From Paenibacillus sp. OVF10 (lineage in GTDB: Bacteria > Bacillota > Bacilli > Paenibacillales > Paenibacillaceae): a stretch of DNA of 64,000 nt. Below the pieces are notes generated by a model. That model ran no database searches. It worked only from the letters and a program-made list of their open reading frames with translations, and was not told the origin of the DNA. The stretch spans positions 3,286,001-3,350,000 of the forward strand of contig CP094668.1 of the NCBI GenBank assembly GCA_022836915.1, given 5' to 3'. A program made the position numbers and the translations under genes. How positions within the stretch are numbered: the first letter of the stretch is position 1; each line of letters starts with the position of its first letter. Of the stretch, positions 19,923 through 30,134 are shown piece by piece.

Positions 19923-20260
19923 ATGCCAGATTACAGGATTATTGTAGATCTGTCTGACCACATGTTATATCTTCTGGATGGCAATCAGGTGATTAAGGGT
20001 TATCCCGTAGCCACCGGAAAGATGCTCACGCAGACTCCAAACGGGGAGTTCACTATTATTAACAAACAATCGAATCCAGGTGGGCCATTTGGCGTGTTCT
20101 GGATGGGACTGTCTGCTCCCATTATGGTATACACGGAACCAATGAGCCTTGGTCTATTGGCAAATCCGTCTCCCATGGTTGTATACGCATGTACAACTCG
20201 GATGTACTGGACCTGTCTTCCAAGGTATCTGTAGGCACTAGGGTAACGATCCGGCCGTAG
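19923..20260 (+). CDS. L,D-transpeptidase, YkuD domain (frameshifted)
   Basis: About 112 residues making up essentially one YkuD catalytic domain. Such enzymes make 3-3 cross-links in peptidoglycan. The N-terminal half reads [17 protein letters not shown] to [10 protein letters not shown]. The frame breaks at about 20116-20119, where one more C yields [10 protein letters not shown] and the active-site motif [11 protein letters not shown] with its catalytic Cys, ending at TAG 20258. No signal peptide is visible. Small cytosolic-looking YkuD proteins are common in Paenibacillus. ATG 19923 is preceded by GGAGGG. Confidence 0.88.
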
Positions 20261-20275
20261 GGCCGGATTTTACTT
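20249..20275 (+). terminator. Intrinsic terminator overlapping the L,D-transpeptidase stop
   Basis: ATCCGGCC, loop GTA, GGGCCGGAT followed by TTT. The stop codon TAG lies in the loop region. Confidence 0.75.
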
Positions 20276-20373
20276 TATAAGAGGTAGTTCAATGGATCAA
20301 TTTGGAATTATAGAAAGAAGAACATATAATATGGTAAATCTACGGCAGTTACGAGAGAAAGTGAGTGATAGCT

Positions 20374-20910
20374 ATGCTGATCAGGCTGGCGCGTGAAGGA
20401 GATGCGCAAGGTATAGCCTATGTACATACAGAGAGTTGGAAAACAACATATCGGGGAATTGTGCCCGACGATTTTTTGGATCATTTGACTATAGAATCAA
20501 GATTGTCCCAGTGGGAGAAGACCATTCGTTCTGGCGAAAAGGATCAGATTCTGGTGGTAGCTGAACAAGATGATGGGAACATTGTCGGATTTGCGTGTGG
20601 GGGTAAGGAGCGTGAAGGCAAATTACCTTATGATGGAGAGTTGTACGCTATATATTTGCTGAAGGAAGTGCAACAAACGGGGATAGGTCAGCAACTGGCG
20701 ACACATGTCGTTCATCATCTGCAGACCCACAATATGAAACGTTTGATCATATGGGCTTTGGAGCGTAATTCAGCTTGTCGCTTCTATGAAAAGATGGGAG
20801 GCACTCCAGTCCAGACACAGTCCCTCCGCATTGGTGGTCAAGATCTGATCGAAGTTGGCTACGGATGGGAAGACTTGAGCCTCTTTGGAGAGAAGAGCCT
20901 GCCCGACTGA
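20374..20910 (+). CDS. GNAT family N-acetyltransferase
   Basis: 178 residues. The GNAT fold is shown by the N-terminal IRLAREGDAQGIAYVHTESW (typical of YuaI-like acetyltransferases), the beta-4 LYAIYLL and the acetyl-CoA-binding QQTGIGQQLATH near residue 108. C-terminal NSACRFYEKMGG completes it. The substrate is unknown. ATG 20374 is chosen over the upstream in-frame GTG 20365. The gene is flanked by a terminator upstream and about 170 bases of non-coding DNA downstream. Confidence 0.9.
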   Translation: MLIRLAREGDAQGIAYVHTESWKTTYRGIVPDDFLDHLTIESRLSQWEKTIRSGEKDQILVVAEQDDGNIVGFACGGKEREGKLPYDGELYAIYLLKEVQQTGIGQQLATHVVHHLQTHNMKRLIIWALERNSACRFYEKMGGTPVQTQSLRIGGQDLIEVGYGWEDLSLFGEKSLPD

Positions 20911-21082
20911 TGAAAGACGTCCAGATGGCGACAGAATAGTGTGGGTTGTATTGTTTCCTTAAGCTTAAAGAATGGAATAGCTAATTCAGGTCTTCACGTT
21001 TGCGTAATTCTGAACAAGGTTAATGATGTATTACACCGTTGTGCAGGTGTGACATTTAATCTTGATCAGGAGGCGTATTCAC

Positions 21083-22558
21083 ATGACTTTAATGGACACT
21101 GAACATACAACATGGACGAAACAATATATTAATGGCCAATGGGTAGATGGTTCCGGTGAGAAAACAATGGAGAATATCAATCCTTATACGGGAGAAGTTA
21201 TTGCCACATGGCGCTCTTCCAATAAGAAAGACATAGATAAGGCTTATCAGTCAGCTCAGAAAAATTCGATTGAATGGGCGAATTCATTACCTGCTGTGAA
21301 AGAAGAGGTATTGCGTAAAGTTTCATCCCAGATGGCAGAGCGAAAAGAGGAGATCATTCAACTGTTGATCACGGAATCCGGGAGTACCCGAATCAAATCG
21401 GAGGCGGAGTTTGCAGCGGCTAAACGCATTGTGGACGAAGCAGCATCTTTTCCTTATCGCATGAAGGGTGAGATTATTCCGTCCAATACTCCTGGCAAAG
21501 AGAACCGTGTGGTTCGTGAGCCGAAGGGAGTGATTGGTGTTATCGGGCCATGGAACTTCCCTTTGCATCTATGCCTGCGATCTGTAGCTCCAGCGATTGC
21601 TCTTGGTAATGGTGTAGTGATTAAACCAGCATCGGACACTCCGATTACGGCAGGTTGGCTCATTGCCGATTTGTTTGAACAAGCCGGTCTGCCTGAGGGC
21701 GTGCTGAATGTCGTCGCGGGAAGTGGCAGCGAGATCGGTGATTACTTTGTCACTCATCCGGTTCCAAAGGTGATTTCATTTACGGGTTCCACAGAAGTTG
21801 GGCAAGGGATCGGTAAACTGGCGGGTGAACATTTAAAAGAAACTGCACTGGAACTAGGTGGCAACAACGCCATGGTTGTGCTGGAAGATGCCGACATTGA
21901 ACGTGCTGCCGAAGCGGCAGTCTTTGGCAAGTTTCTGCATCAGGGACAGATCTGCATGGCTCTGAATCGTATCATTGTGCATGCCGATATTTACGACCAA
22001 TTCGTCGATTCATTTGTTGCCAAAACGAAGAATGTCCAGGCAGGTGATCCGGCGGATGCCAAAACACTCGTGGGTCCACTCATTCGGGAAAAAGAGGTAG
22101 AACGATTGCTGGAACTTGTGAACAAAGCTGAAAATGAAGGAGCACAGTTATTGCTCGGGGGGACCAGTAAAGGCAGTGTGCTGTCTCCTACTGTACTTGC
22201 CGATGTTCAACCTGAACAAGATATCGTGCAGCAGGAATTGTTTGGCCCGGTGGCAGTGATCATGAAGGCTCATGATGAACAGGAAGCTGTTCGTTTGGCA
22301 AATGATACGCCTTATGGACTTAGTGGTTCCGTATTCACCAAAGATCTGAATCGAGGATATCAGGTTGCCCAGCGCATTGAATCGGGTATGGTGCATGTAA
22401 ATGATCAGTCTGTGAACGATGAAGCGCATGTGATGTTTGGCGGTGAAAAAGCTTCAGGGATTGGACGTTTCGGTGGGGATTGGGCCATTGAGAAGTTTAC
22501 ACGTACGCGTTGGATCAGCATTCAGCACCAATATCGGGAATATCCGGGAGTGAAATAA
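21083..22558 (+). CDS. NAD(P)-dependent aldehyde dehydrogenase
   Basis: A 491-residue ALDH-superfamily enzyme that oxidises aldehydes to acids. It shows GPWNFPLHL (about residue 156) and nucleotide-binding FTGSTEVGQ. The general-base glutamate is in LELGGNNA and the catalytic cysteine in GQICMALNR (about residue 295). C-terminal GGEKASGIGRFGG is also present. It most resembles the benzaldehyde/vanillin dehydrogenase branch (YfmT-like), but the substrate cannot be fixed. ATG 21083 is used because CAGGAGGC lies 9 bases upstream. A terminator follows. Confidence 0.93.
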   Translation: MTLMDTEHTTWTKQYINGQWVDGSGEKTMENINPYTGEVIATWRSSNKKDIDKAYQSAQKNSIEWANSLPAVKEEVLRKVSSQMAERKEEIIQLLITESGSTRIKSEAEFAAAKRIVDEAASFPYRMKGEIIPSNTPGKENRVVREPKGVIGVIGPWNFPLHLCLRSVAPAIALGNGVVIKPASDTPITAGWLIADLFEQAGLPEGVLNVVAGSGSEIGDYFVTHPVPKVISFTGSTEVGQGIGKLAGEHLKETALELGGNNAMVVLEDADIERAAEAAVFGKFLHQGQICMALNRIIVHADIYDQFVDSFVAKTKNVQAGDPADAKTLVGPLIREKEVERLLELVNKAENEGAQLLLGGTSKGSVLSPTVLADVQPEQDIVQQELFGPVAVIMKAHDEQEAVRLANDTPYGLSGSVFTKDLNRGYQVAQRIESGMVHVNDQSVNDEAHVMFGGEKASGIGRFGGDWAIEKFTRTRWISIQHQYREYPGVK

Positions 22559-22633
22559 GTCGAAAAAAGTGAACTAGCAGGGGCATTTATGAATGTTTAG
22601 AGTGGGTTATAAAAAGATCGACAAATCATGCGA

Positions 22634-22667
22634 AAGTCCGTCTCCAGCTTGGTGGGACGGGCTTTTT
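22634..22667 (+). terminator. Intrinsic terminator after the aldehyde dehydrogenase
   Basis: AAGTCCGTCTC pairs, with G-U wobbles, with GGGACGGGCTT around a 9-base loop, followed by TTTTT. Confidence 0.75.
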
Positions 22668-22801
22668 GCACAATTTTACACCTCAGCAAAATACGGCTTA
22701 ATATAAGAGCGGAAAAGCTGTTTGGGGCTGACGCTATCTGGTTATTTATGGATACACGGAAGAATCGATCCGTAAATCCAATGGCAAAGGGGCTTAAATT
22801 C

Positions 22802-22954
22802 ATGTCCATTGACCGCTTTATTCTGAGGAAACTGAATACCTGTCAGGAAGAACATACACGTGCCAATTTGGTTCGGCTGTTTGTCATTCGTATTCGTAAA
22901 GCCGAGATTGCGGAAGAACATGATGCCGCCTATGTCCTGAGCAAACTGCACTGA
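22802..22954 (+). CDS. Small hypothetical protein
   Basis: 50 residues from ATG 22802 behind AAAGGGG, reading MSIDRFILRKLNTCQEEHTR and ending in HDAAYVLSKLH. It is basic, probably helical and has no hydrophobic segment. The frame is open further upstream (to 22628), but that part overlaps the terminator of the preceding gene and has no ribosome binding site. A strong terminator follows at 23003. Coding status is plausible, not certain. Confidence 0.4.
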   Translation: MSIDRFILRKLNTCQEEHTRANLVRLFVIRIRKAEIAEEHDAAYVLSKLH

Positions 22955-23002
22955 GTGATGGCTGCTAATAATTGCGATCCGCTGTTAACGTGTATACAAC
23001 TC

Positions 23003-23039
23003 AAAAAGGAAGCTTGTCTATAACGACAGCTTCCTTTTT
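23003..23039. terminator. Bidirectional intrinsic terminator
   Basis: AAAAAGGAAGCTTGTC and GACAGCTTCCTTTTT around TATAAC. It separates the small plus-strand ORF from the minus-strand gene at 23076. Confidence 0.88.
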
Positions 23040-23075
23040 CATGTCTTGTAATGAATGTGTCTTGGTTGACTCCTT

Positions 23076-23315
23076 TTAATATAACGATAAAGCAAGGGAG
23101 TCGTTTTCACTTCGACTGTGGAGAATGGCTTCTCCATTAACAATCTCAATACTAATTAAAGAATGCAGACATTTTTGAATGGCGCGTTTACCGTTGCTAA
23201 TTTTATGCTCAAGAGCACTGCTAAGCAATCTTAATGTCTTCTGCATAGGTTGTTTGTTTTCTTGATTAAAATATACAGGGATTGATTTGTTTTGAAAGGT
23301 TATTAGGGTTCTCAC
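23076..23315 (-). CDS. Hypothetical protein, 79 residues
   Basis: GTG 23315 follows GAGGTGAT by 5 bases on the minus strand, a good start signal. The product begins MRTLITFQNKSIPVYFNQEN and is mixed helix/strand with two cysteines or fewer and no membrane segment. No family is recognised. It diverges from the type VII secretion locus, with palindromes in the roughly 420-base gap between them. Confidence 0.5.
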   Translation of the reverse strand: MRTLITFQNKSIPVYFNQENKQPMQKTLRLLSSALEHKISNGKRAIQKCLHSLISIEIVNGEAILHSRSENDSLALSLY

Positions 23316-23736
23316 TTGAAATCACCTCACGGTTGTTATTTCATACAGGTAATATTAAATTCCAATGCTTAAAATTACCTTAAAATCAGCTTATGAAAAC
23401 ATAAAGGTGGGTAATGTTTGAAAAGTGTTCACAATTCAATTGTGAGCGAAGGAATAAAAGTCCTGAAAAACGTAACTTAATTACCATTTAAATGGAACAA
23501 AAAACGAAGAGTTTCGTATCCTCGCAATATTTAAATGCATAACTGCCACGAAAGTTCTGAGTCGAATGTACGATATTTTAATATATACGTGGGTCATATG
23601 TAACAAAATTACAGGTGGTACATTGCAAACAGGGTGTTTATGTAAGAAAATAGGGTTGATATAACGATTCATTCTCTTTTTTTGATTTAATCTGACATTA
23701 GGACAATTTACATATGAGACCATGGGAGGGATTCGG
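23316..23736. other. AT-rich divergent intergenic region upstream of the type VII secretion locus
   Basis: 421 bases without a supported gene. Two palindromes are visible: TCACAATTCAATTGTGA at 23429-23445 (17 bp, odd centre) and CCATTTAAATGG at 23484-23495. Both suit regulator binding for the divergent promoters of the small gene at 23076 and of the yukD operon. No promoter could be assigned with confidence. Confidence 0.5.
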
Positions 23737-24057
23737 ATGATTCTAACCGTGTATTCCGGCCGCGAGGAAGGAGAATGGTTCGACATTGATGTTCCGGACG
23801 AATGTACCATTGAACATTTGAAGACATTACTCGGTGTTCGCATTTTTGGACAGGCACCGGGAGACGGCATTCAGTACATCCTTGAAGCCAAGTTTCCGGA
23901 AGGTCTGTGGTTCTCTCCGCAGAACGCACAGCAGTTAATGGAAACAGGGCTGCGACAAGGCAGTTGCGTACGTGTCCAGCGGGCTTTTTCAACGACTTCG
24001 GAAGAAGCGCCTGTATATGGAAGACGTTCATTGTTTCAACAGGACAGCAACGAATAG
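23737..24057 (+). CDS. YukD/EsaB-like ubiquitin-fold protein of type VII secretion
   Basis: 106 residues. The first 80 form a YukD-type beta-grasp pattern (MILTVYSGREEG, DIDVPDECTIEHLKTLLGV), with a polar tail. YukD/EsaB is a small cytosolic component or regulator of Firmicute ESX systems. ATG 23737 follows GGGAGGG. It is the first gene of the locus, 54 bases ahead of essC. It is longer than the usual 80-residue YukD because of the C-terminal tail. Confidence 0.8.
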   Translation: MILTVYSGREEGEWFDIDVPDECTIEHLKTLLGVRIFGQAPGDGIQYILEAKFPEGLWFSPQNAQQLMETGLRQGSCVRVQRAFSTTSEEAPVYGRRSLFQQDSNE

Positions 24058-24111
24058 TGCTTTTGAACGTATACATTCATTATTGAACGAACTAAAGGAG
24101 GTCTTCTCTTC

Positions 24112-27100
24112 GTGAATGTGTTATATCAGCGTTCTCCAAGAATGACACCGGTTCTCAAGGAAGAAGGACTCGAAATACTCAGGCCTCCAACAGAACCGAG
24201 CAAACCCACATTTTCCATGATATCCATTATTGTGCCGATCATGATGACCATGGTCAGCATTGGTTTCTACGTATATATCAATATGACCGGCAAAATGAAC
24301 AACAGCAGTTATATGATGTTTCAGATGATGACGGTCATGATGATGCTTACTTCTTACACCATTCCATTCTTCGTGTATCTGAGCAACAAGAAATCATATC
24401 GCAAAAAATTGGAAGAACGAAAAACAATGTATCTTGCCCAACTGGACAAACACCGGGAAGAACTGAAGGAAGCTCAGGCGGAGCAAGTGAAAAGCCTGTA
24501 CGAAATTCATGGTGATCCGGGTGTGTGTCTTCAAGTGGTGAAGAACCGGAACAGTTCCTTGTGGGAGCGTTCACCAGAGGATGATGATTTCCTTCAGGTG
24601 CGCATTGGTACGGGAGAGATTCCATTCCGTATCAAACTTCAGGTTCCGAGGATTGATGGATACGAGAAGGATGAGCTAATTGAAGCGGCCCATGAACTTG
24701 CGGCTGAATTCCAGACGGTACCGGATGCTTCCATTACATTGCCTTTGTTCCAATCGAAGGTTATGGGACTTGTCGGTGATCGGGAGGAAGTGCTTGCTTC
24801 CCTGCGAGTCATCATCTCACAGCTGACGGTACGCCATTCTCCGGATGAATTGAAGCTTGCTGCTTTCTATGAAGAAAAGGACAGCAAGGAATGGGACTGG
24901 CTTCGCTGGATGCCCCATATCTGGGATGAAGACCAAGGACAACGCTATATGGCCGACAGGCACAGCGGTGCGCATCAATTAGCGGACAGCTTGTTTTCCG
25001 TGTTGAACCGGCGTCGTAACAATAAGGAAGACCGTTACAAGAAAAGCGTACAAACGCCATGTTACGTTGTAATTCTCTCCGATACGCAATTGATTGAAGA
25101 AGAACCGTTACTCCCTTGCTGCTGGAATCGGCTCAGGAAATTGATGTATGCACCATCATACTGGCTAATCGCAAGGAGTCTCTGCCGATGCATTGTCAGT
25201 TGATTATGGATGCCTCTAAAGGCAAAGGGGTGTATATCAAAAAAACGGAAGATGCAGATGTTATTCAACAAACGTACAAGCCTGATGTGATCTCGAAGGA
25301 GATGGCAGAGGCACTTTCCCGTTATATGTCACCGATCCGGTTAAAGCGGTCATCTGCTTCAGATATCCCACAAGTGCTTCCGTTATTCGATATGCTGAGC
25401 ACATCTCGCGTGGAAGATCTGGATGTGGTGTCCAGGTGGGGACAGACGAGATATCCTGACACACTGCCCGTACCAATGGGTGTACGAGCTGGCGGCAAAA
25501 AAATAGCGATAAACCTGCATGACAAAATTGAACGTCAGGGTCATGGTCCCCATGGTCTGATTGCAGGTACAACCGGTTCAGGTAAAAGTGAAGTCATCCA
25601 GTCCATCGTAGCTTCACTCGCTGCTGAATTCCATCCACACGATCTGGCCTTCATGCTGATTGACTATAAAGGTGGTGGGATGTCCAATACATTTGTTGAT
25701 CTGCCTCATGTGGTAGGGACGATCACCAATCTGGATGGGAATCTGATCGAGCGGGCGAATATCTCACTTCGTGCCGAACTGGTCAGAAGGCAAAAAATAT
25801 TAAATGATGCGGGAAACCTCCAGCATATTGATGAATATTACAAAATTCTGCGCTCCAGACATGAACAGCCACTTCCGCATCTGGTTATTATCATTGACGA
25901 GTTTGCTCAATTGAAGCGGGACCAGCCGGAGTTCATGGATGAATTGATCAGTATCGCGGCCATTGGCCGGACACTTGGGGTTCATCTAATTCTGGCAACC
26001 CAAAAGCCAGCTGGTGTTGTGGATGATAAAATATGGAGTAATTCGCGCTTCCGGATCTGCCTTCGCGTACAGAGTGAGGGAGATAGCAGGGATATGATCA
26101 AGATTCCAAATGCTGCCTGGATTACAAAGCCTGGTCGTGGATATTTCCAGGTTGGTAGTGATGAAGTGTTTGAAGAAATGCAATTCGCCTGGAGTGGTGC
26201 ACCCTATAACCAGCAGGAGGATTCAACGACGGTATTGCCTGTTATGGAAGTACGCCTGAACGGTAAGCGGGAGCCTCTGTTAACTGGAGAGCGTAGAGCC
26301 GTTCTCAAAGGTGAAGATGTTCCGAAACAGCTTCAGGTATTTATTGATTATGTTGCGCAGTCTGCAGCGGATGCGGGTATCCGTCGTTTGCCAGGACCAT
26401 GGTTGCCACCTTTACCAGAGACACTGGAATGGGAAGGTCTTCAGGAATGGCAGGAAGAAGAGAATCGGGATCTGCTGCTTGATGGCGGAGCGAGTGGTCT
26501 GAAACCACTGGTTGGTTTGCTGGATGATCTCCCGAATCAGCGCCAACAACCGCTCGCATTGCCTGTGGATCAAGGCCATTTGGTTGTTTACGGCATGCCA
26601 GGACTGGGCAAAACAACATTTGTTCAGACCTTGCTTATGTCCCTGGCACGTTCCCACAGAACTGAGCCTTGGCACGGTTACATTATCGACATGGGCCGCA
26701 TGATGAAAGACTTTGCAGCACTACCTCAGATCGGTGGCGTGATGATGGCTGAAGAGGAAGACCGGATCAAGCGGTTATTCCGCTATATTCTCAAGCTGTC
26801 AGCACAACGCAAAGATATCATCTCGGAGGCGGGTGTTAAAACGATTTCGGCGTACCGCCGGACAGCTCACGCGGCTGTACCGCAGGTTGTGGTCGTTATC
26901 GATGGTTATCTTTCATTCCGCAATGCTTATCCGGAAGAAAATGAACTTCTGGAGACGATCCTGCGTGAAGGCGGAAGTTTGGGTATCACCTTTGTGCTCA
27001 CCGCCAATCGGGTAACAGATGTATTTGAAAAATTCAGAAGCAATATTCCCAATGCGGTTTCATTTGAGTTATCCGATCCAAGCGATTATTATTATGCCGT

Positions 27101-28114
27101 GGGAAGACCTTCCAAGGCGCCAAGCCAACTTCCGCCAGGAAGAGGTCTGGTCAAAGGGCAAGTGCCTCCATTAATGTTCCAGGCGGCATTACCTTCTTCA
27201 GGGGCAGATGAGGGCAAACGTTCATCGGCACTGCGCCGTACGATTGCTGAGATTCGCCAAGGCTGGACAGGGGAAGAAGCACCGCAGATTGCTCCACTTC
27301 CGGAAGAGATCAAACTGAAAGATCTGCTCATTCGGACAGGATCATATGGTCAGGCTTGGGATACATCGTCTGTAACTGTCCCTGTGGGACTGCTTACGGA
27401 TGATCTGGAACCATTCGAGCTTAATCTGCGTGAAGGTCCGCATTTCATGGTAACAAGTCCGATGGAAGGCGGCAAAACAACATTTTTATTGACATGGATG
27501 TTATCACTGGCTTATCATGCTTCTCCGGAAGATGTGCAAATATACACAGTAGATATGCGTTATGGCTCAGGTGGGCTGGGGAAATCAGCAGTTTGCCCCA
27601 TGTCCGTGGACATGTATCGCGAGAAGAACAGCTTGCACCTGTGATTCAACAGTTGTACGATGAAGTTCTGAAAAGAGGCGAGATTTCCGGTGGACCGGAA
27701 CTTGTGCTCGTTATCGATGATGCGGACACCTTGTCCAAGCAGCTAAACGATTTTAATGTAAAAGATCAATTGGGAGCGATTGTTCGTCAAGGAAGGGATC
27801 GCGGTGTACACGTGATTCTGTCCGGGGTTCCGGCAGACTTCCCGACCTTCGGTTCTGACTGGGTAACGGATGTGAAGGCTTCCCAGAGCGGAATGCTGTT
27901 CGGGACTTTAGACCCTAACGATCTCTCGTTCTTCCGTATACCTTATTCCGAATCTGGAGGTAGTTCAGGTGGGCTGAAGGTACTGCCTCCGGGTCAAGGT
28001 TATTATGTAAAACGTAAATATTCCAGGGTTAAAGGTGCAGTTCCATGTGATGACAGCTGGAAAATGACCGATTGGATTTCTGAAATTCGTGACCGATGGC
28101 ATGTTGTAGTTTGA
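24112..28114 (+). CDS. essC: Type VII secretion ATPase EssC/YukB (frameshifted)
   Basis: The FtsK/SpoIIIE-type motor of ESX secretion, about 1334 residues after correction. It has two transmembrane helices near residues 36-85, then three ATPase domains. The first has Walker A AGTTGSGKSE (about residue 485) and Walker B LVIIIDEFA. The second has GMPGLGKTT (about 825). The third has a degenerate SPMEGGKTT (about 1115). The N-terminal FHA domains of S. aureus EssC are missing. Breaks occur near 25110 (one T short) and 27580 (one G short); correction reads through both. GTG 24112 follows AAAGGAGG. Confidence 0.93.
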
Positions 28115-28129
28115 GGGAGGTGGCTCATA

Positions 28130-28959
28130 ATGTTGACGGTTCATGATTCTAAGCAAAAGGTAGTCACGTTGCAAACAAAGGAACTTTTTTCCTGGCTGGT
28201 ATTCTCGGTTCAGACCGACTGCTTGGTGTGGAAGATCCGTTTCGCGGCTATATGGCGGAGGATATCGCGATGGAGTGGGAGCGTGTCAAAACCTCCCTGC
28301 TTGACAAAGGATATCTGATTCGGGATCAGGATACCGATGAGCTGATCATGACACCGACCGTTTTCTCCAGGGTAGCCATTGCCGGATTGTCCGACAGAGC
28401 TTGTTGGATTCGCTACACGATCAACGGCAAGTCGTATGAGAGTTATATCCATTGCACGGATGAGCGGGTCGTTGAAGTTTCCCGTGTTGACGACGTACCG
28501 GACTCGTTCCGGCTCAGCGATCTGGGAAGTGTTCGTGAAGCCATTGATGTTCTGATAGAGCGGATGAAATGGAGCGGCCATTCTCCTGCGGAGAAACCGG
28601 CCCTAATGTGCTCCAAGAAAAAATTTTATGATGTCATGAATGAGCTCGAAAACAGCGGAGTACAGACCGTAGCAGCGGAACTCGAACAGGAGACAAGTGA
28701 TCCTGAGGGCTCACTTGCACTGGCACGCTGTCTGGTGGGTAAGGAGTCAGACGGGGAGCTCAGGTTGCTTGTATGGAATGAAGACGGGTGGAAGTCGCAG
28801 TCGGCAGCATTTGCTGCAAGTGCGGTATCCAACTGGTTGTTCCGGATGAGCACTGCGGCTTCAGATGATTGGCTTGTTGCAGCACTAACGACTAGAGAAC
28901 AGTTTCACGAGATGCTGCTGGACTGGCTTAAACAGCCTGCAGGGGAAGAGGAAAGGTGA
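28130..28959 (+). CDS. Type VII locus accessory protein, possibly EspG-like (frameshifted)
   Basis: About 276 residues. ATG 28130 lies behind GAGGGAGGTGG, 15 bases after essC. The frame breaks in a T-run near 28186; one more T continues ELFFLAGILGSDRLLG into EDPFRGYMAEDIAMEWERV. The fold looks mixed alpha/beta and cytosolic. The N-terminal pattern recalls the mycobacterial EspG chaperones of ESX substrates, but similarity is weak by eye, and only position makes a role in secretion likely. Confidence 0.7.
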
Positions 28960-28965
28960 TGGTAA

Positions 28966-29514
28966 ATGCGCATTCGTGTGGAACCGGATGTGCTTCGGGC
29001 ACTGAGCAAGCAGATTCAGTATGCAGCGGAGCAAATACAGCAAAAGATGACAGTGTTGGATCAGGCGATTCATTCGCTGGAGTGGGAGGTTGAATCCCGC
29101 GCAGCGGTGATGAATGAATGGAATCACAGTAAACGACTGGGCGAGGATGCGCTGCGTCGATTAATGGACTTAAGCGTACAGCTGGGACGCAAAGCGTTGT
29201 TATTCCAGCAGGCAGACATGGAGTATCGTTCCGTGCTGAGTCATGTGAACACTGCCTATGGTAATGCGGTCAATATGCTGAATGTTCTTCAGAACAATCG
29301 TACAGGAGAAATCATGCCTGCACATTCTGCAACTGTAGCTGTAGTATCCGATCCCCTTTCCGCAATGGCGGCCGTATATCGTGTTCAGGATGCCGCTCCG
29401 CCTGATGGCTCCCCGGCTACACTGGTGCAGGCTATGCAGCCTGAGCCTGTAGCATGGAGATTCACAGATCCTTCCTTTCGGGGAAGAAGAGGGACCGAGC
29501 CTGTGGTTTCCTGA
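28966..29514 (+). CDS. WXG100-like helical protein with C-terminal tail
   Basis: 182 residues. Residues 1-110 form a long helical hairpin centred on LEWEVES (near residue 38), a variant of the WXG turn that has lost the glycine. A Pro/Ala-rich tail follows. It is probably a substrate or partner of the type VII system. ATG 28966 comes 6 bases after the preceding stop, with AGGTGATGG as ribosome binding site. The missing canonical WXG leaves the family assignment tentative. Confidence 0.65.
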   Translation: MRIRVEPDVLRALSKQIQYAAEQIQQKMTVLDQAIHSLEWEVESRAAVMNEWNHSKRLGEDALRRLMDLSVQLGRKALLFQQADMEYRSVLSHVNTAYGNAVNMLNVLQNNRTGEIMPAHSATVAVVSDPLSAMAAVYRVQDAAPPDGSPATLVQAMQPEPVAWRFTDPSFRGRRGTEPVVS

Positions 29515-29700
29515 ACAGCATGAATAAAAGTAACAGCAGAAAGTGAATCTTTTTTTGTAAATAGGCTGTTAGGAGAAGTTTCAAGTACTGAAAATGGGGT
29601 AAATAGGATTAGGTCCTTCGGCTTTTGTCCGATCGATCCTGGTATAGTACAATTTGAACAAGTCAAAATTTAATTGCACAAACCAAGGAGGAATTTACAA

Positions 29701-29976
29701 ATGGCAGGACGTATTTTAGTTACCCCAGAGCAGCTTGATCAGGTTTCCAACCAATTTAAACAAAGCGGTGAGCAAAGTCAGCAAATCGTATCTACATTGA
29801 CTCAATCCATCACAAGCATGGAAGGACAATGGGAAGGTATGACCAAGCAACGCTTCTTCCAAGAGTTCCAAGAAGCTAGCAAACAAATGCAATCATTCGT
29901 TCAAACGCTGAACAGCATCAGCGCTGAACTTACAGCTATTGCTAACAAATTCCGTACAGCTGACCAAGCTCGTTAA
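29701..29976 (+). CDS. esxA: EsxA-type WXG100 secreted protein
   Basis: 91 residues with the helix-turn-helix WXG100 layout and the WEG motif at residues 43-45 (MEGQWEGMTKQRFF). It is exported by EssC without a signal peptide, as a helical-hairpin dimer. ATG 29701 is strongly favoured by AAGGAGG at the right spacing; upstream in-frame codons would include that site. It stands apart, with 186 bases before it and a strong terminator after, so it is likely also expressed from its own promoter at higher level. Confidence 0.95.
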   Translation: MAGRILVTPEQLDQVSNQFKQSGEQSQQIVSTLTQSITSMEGQWEGMTKQRFFQEFQEASKQMQSFVQTLNSISAELTAIANKFRTADQAR

Positions 29977-30060
29977 TCTGCTTTACATAGATCAGGCCGA
30001 TGTGAAGTCTGAATTCGTCCTGAATTATAGGTGGATAGCAAGCTGAAGATGTACAACTAC

Positions 30061-30099
30061 AGCAAAAACCGGGCGTTGTCACAACACCCGGTTTTTGCT
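30061..30099 (+). terminator. Strong intrinsic terminator after esxA
   Basis: Perfect outer arms AGCAAAAACCGGG and CCCGGTTTTTGCT with an inner GTTG/CAAC stem. Confidence 0.93.
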
Positions 30100-30134
30100 G
30101 CAACTATGACACTAGGACAGAGAGAGGGATAAGC

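Noticed and set aside
28966..29514. Calling the WXG100-like gene a toxin of the LXG type
   Set aside because: There is no LXG domain or toxin-like C-terminal domain; the tail is short and of low complexity.
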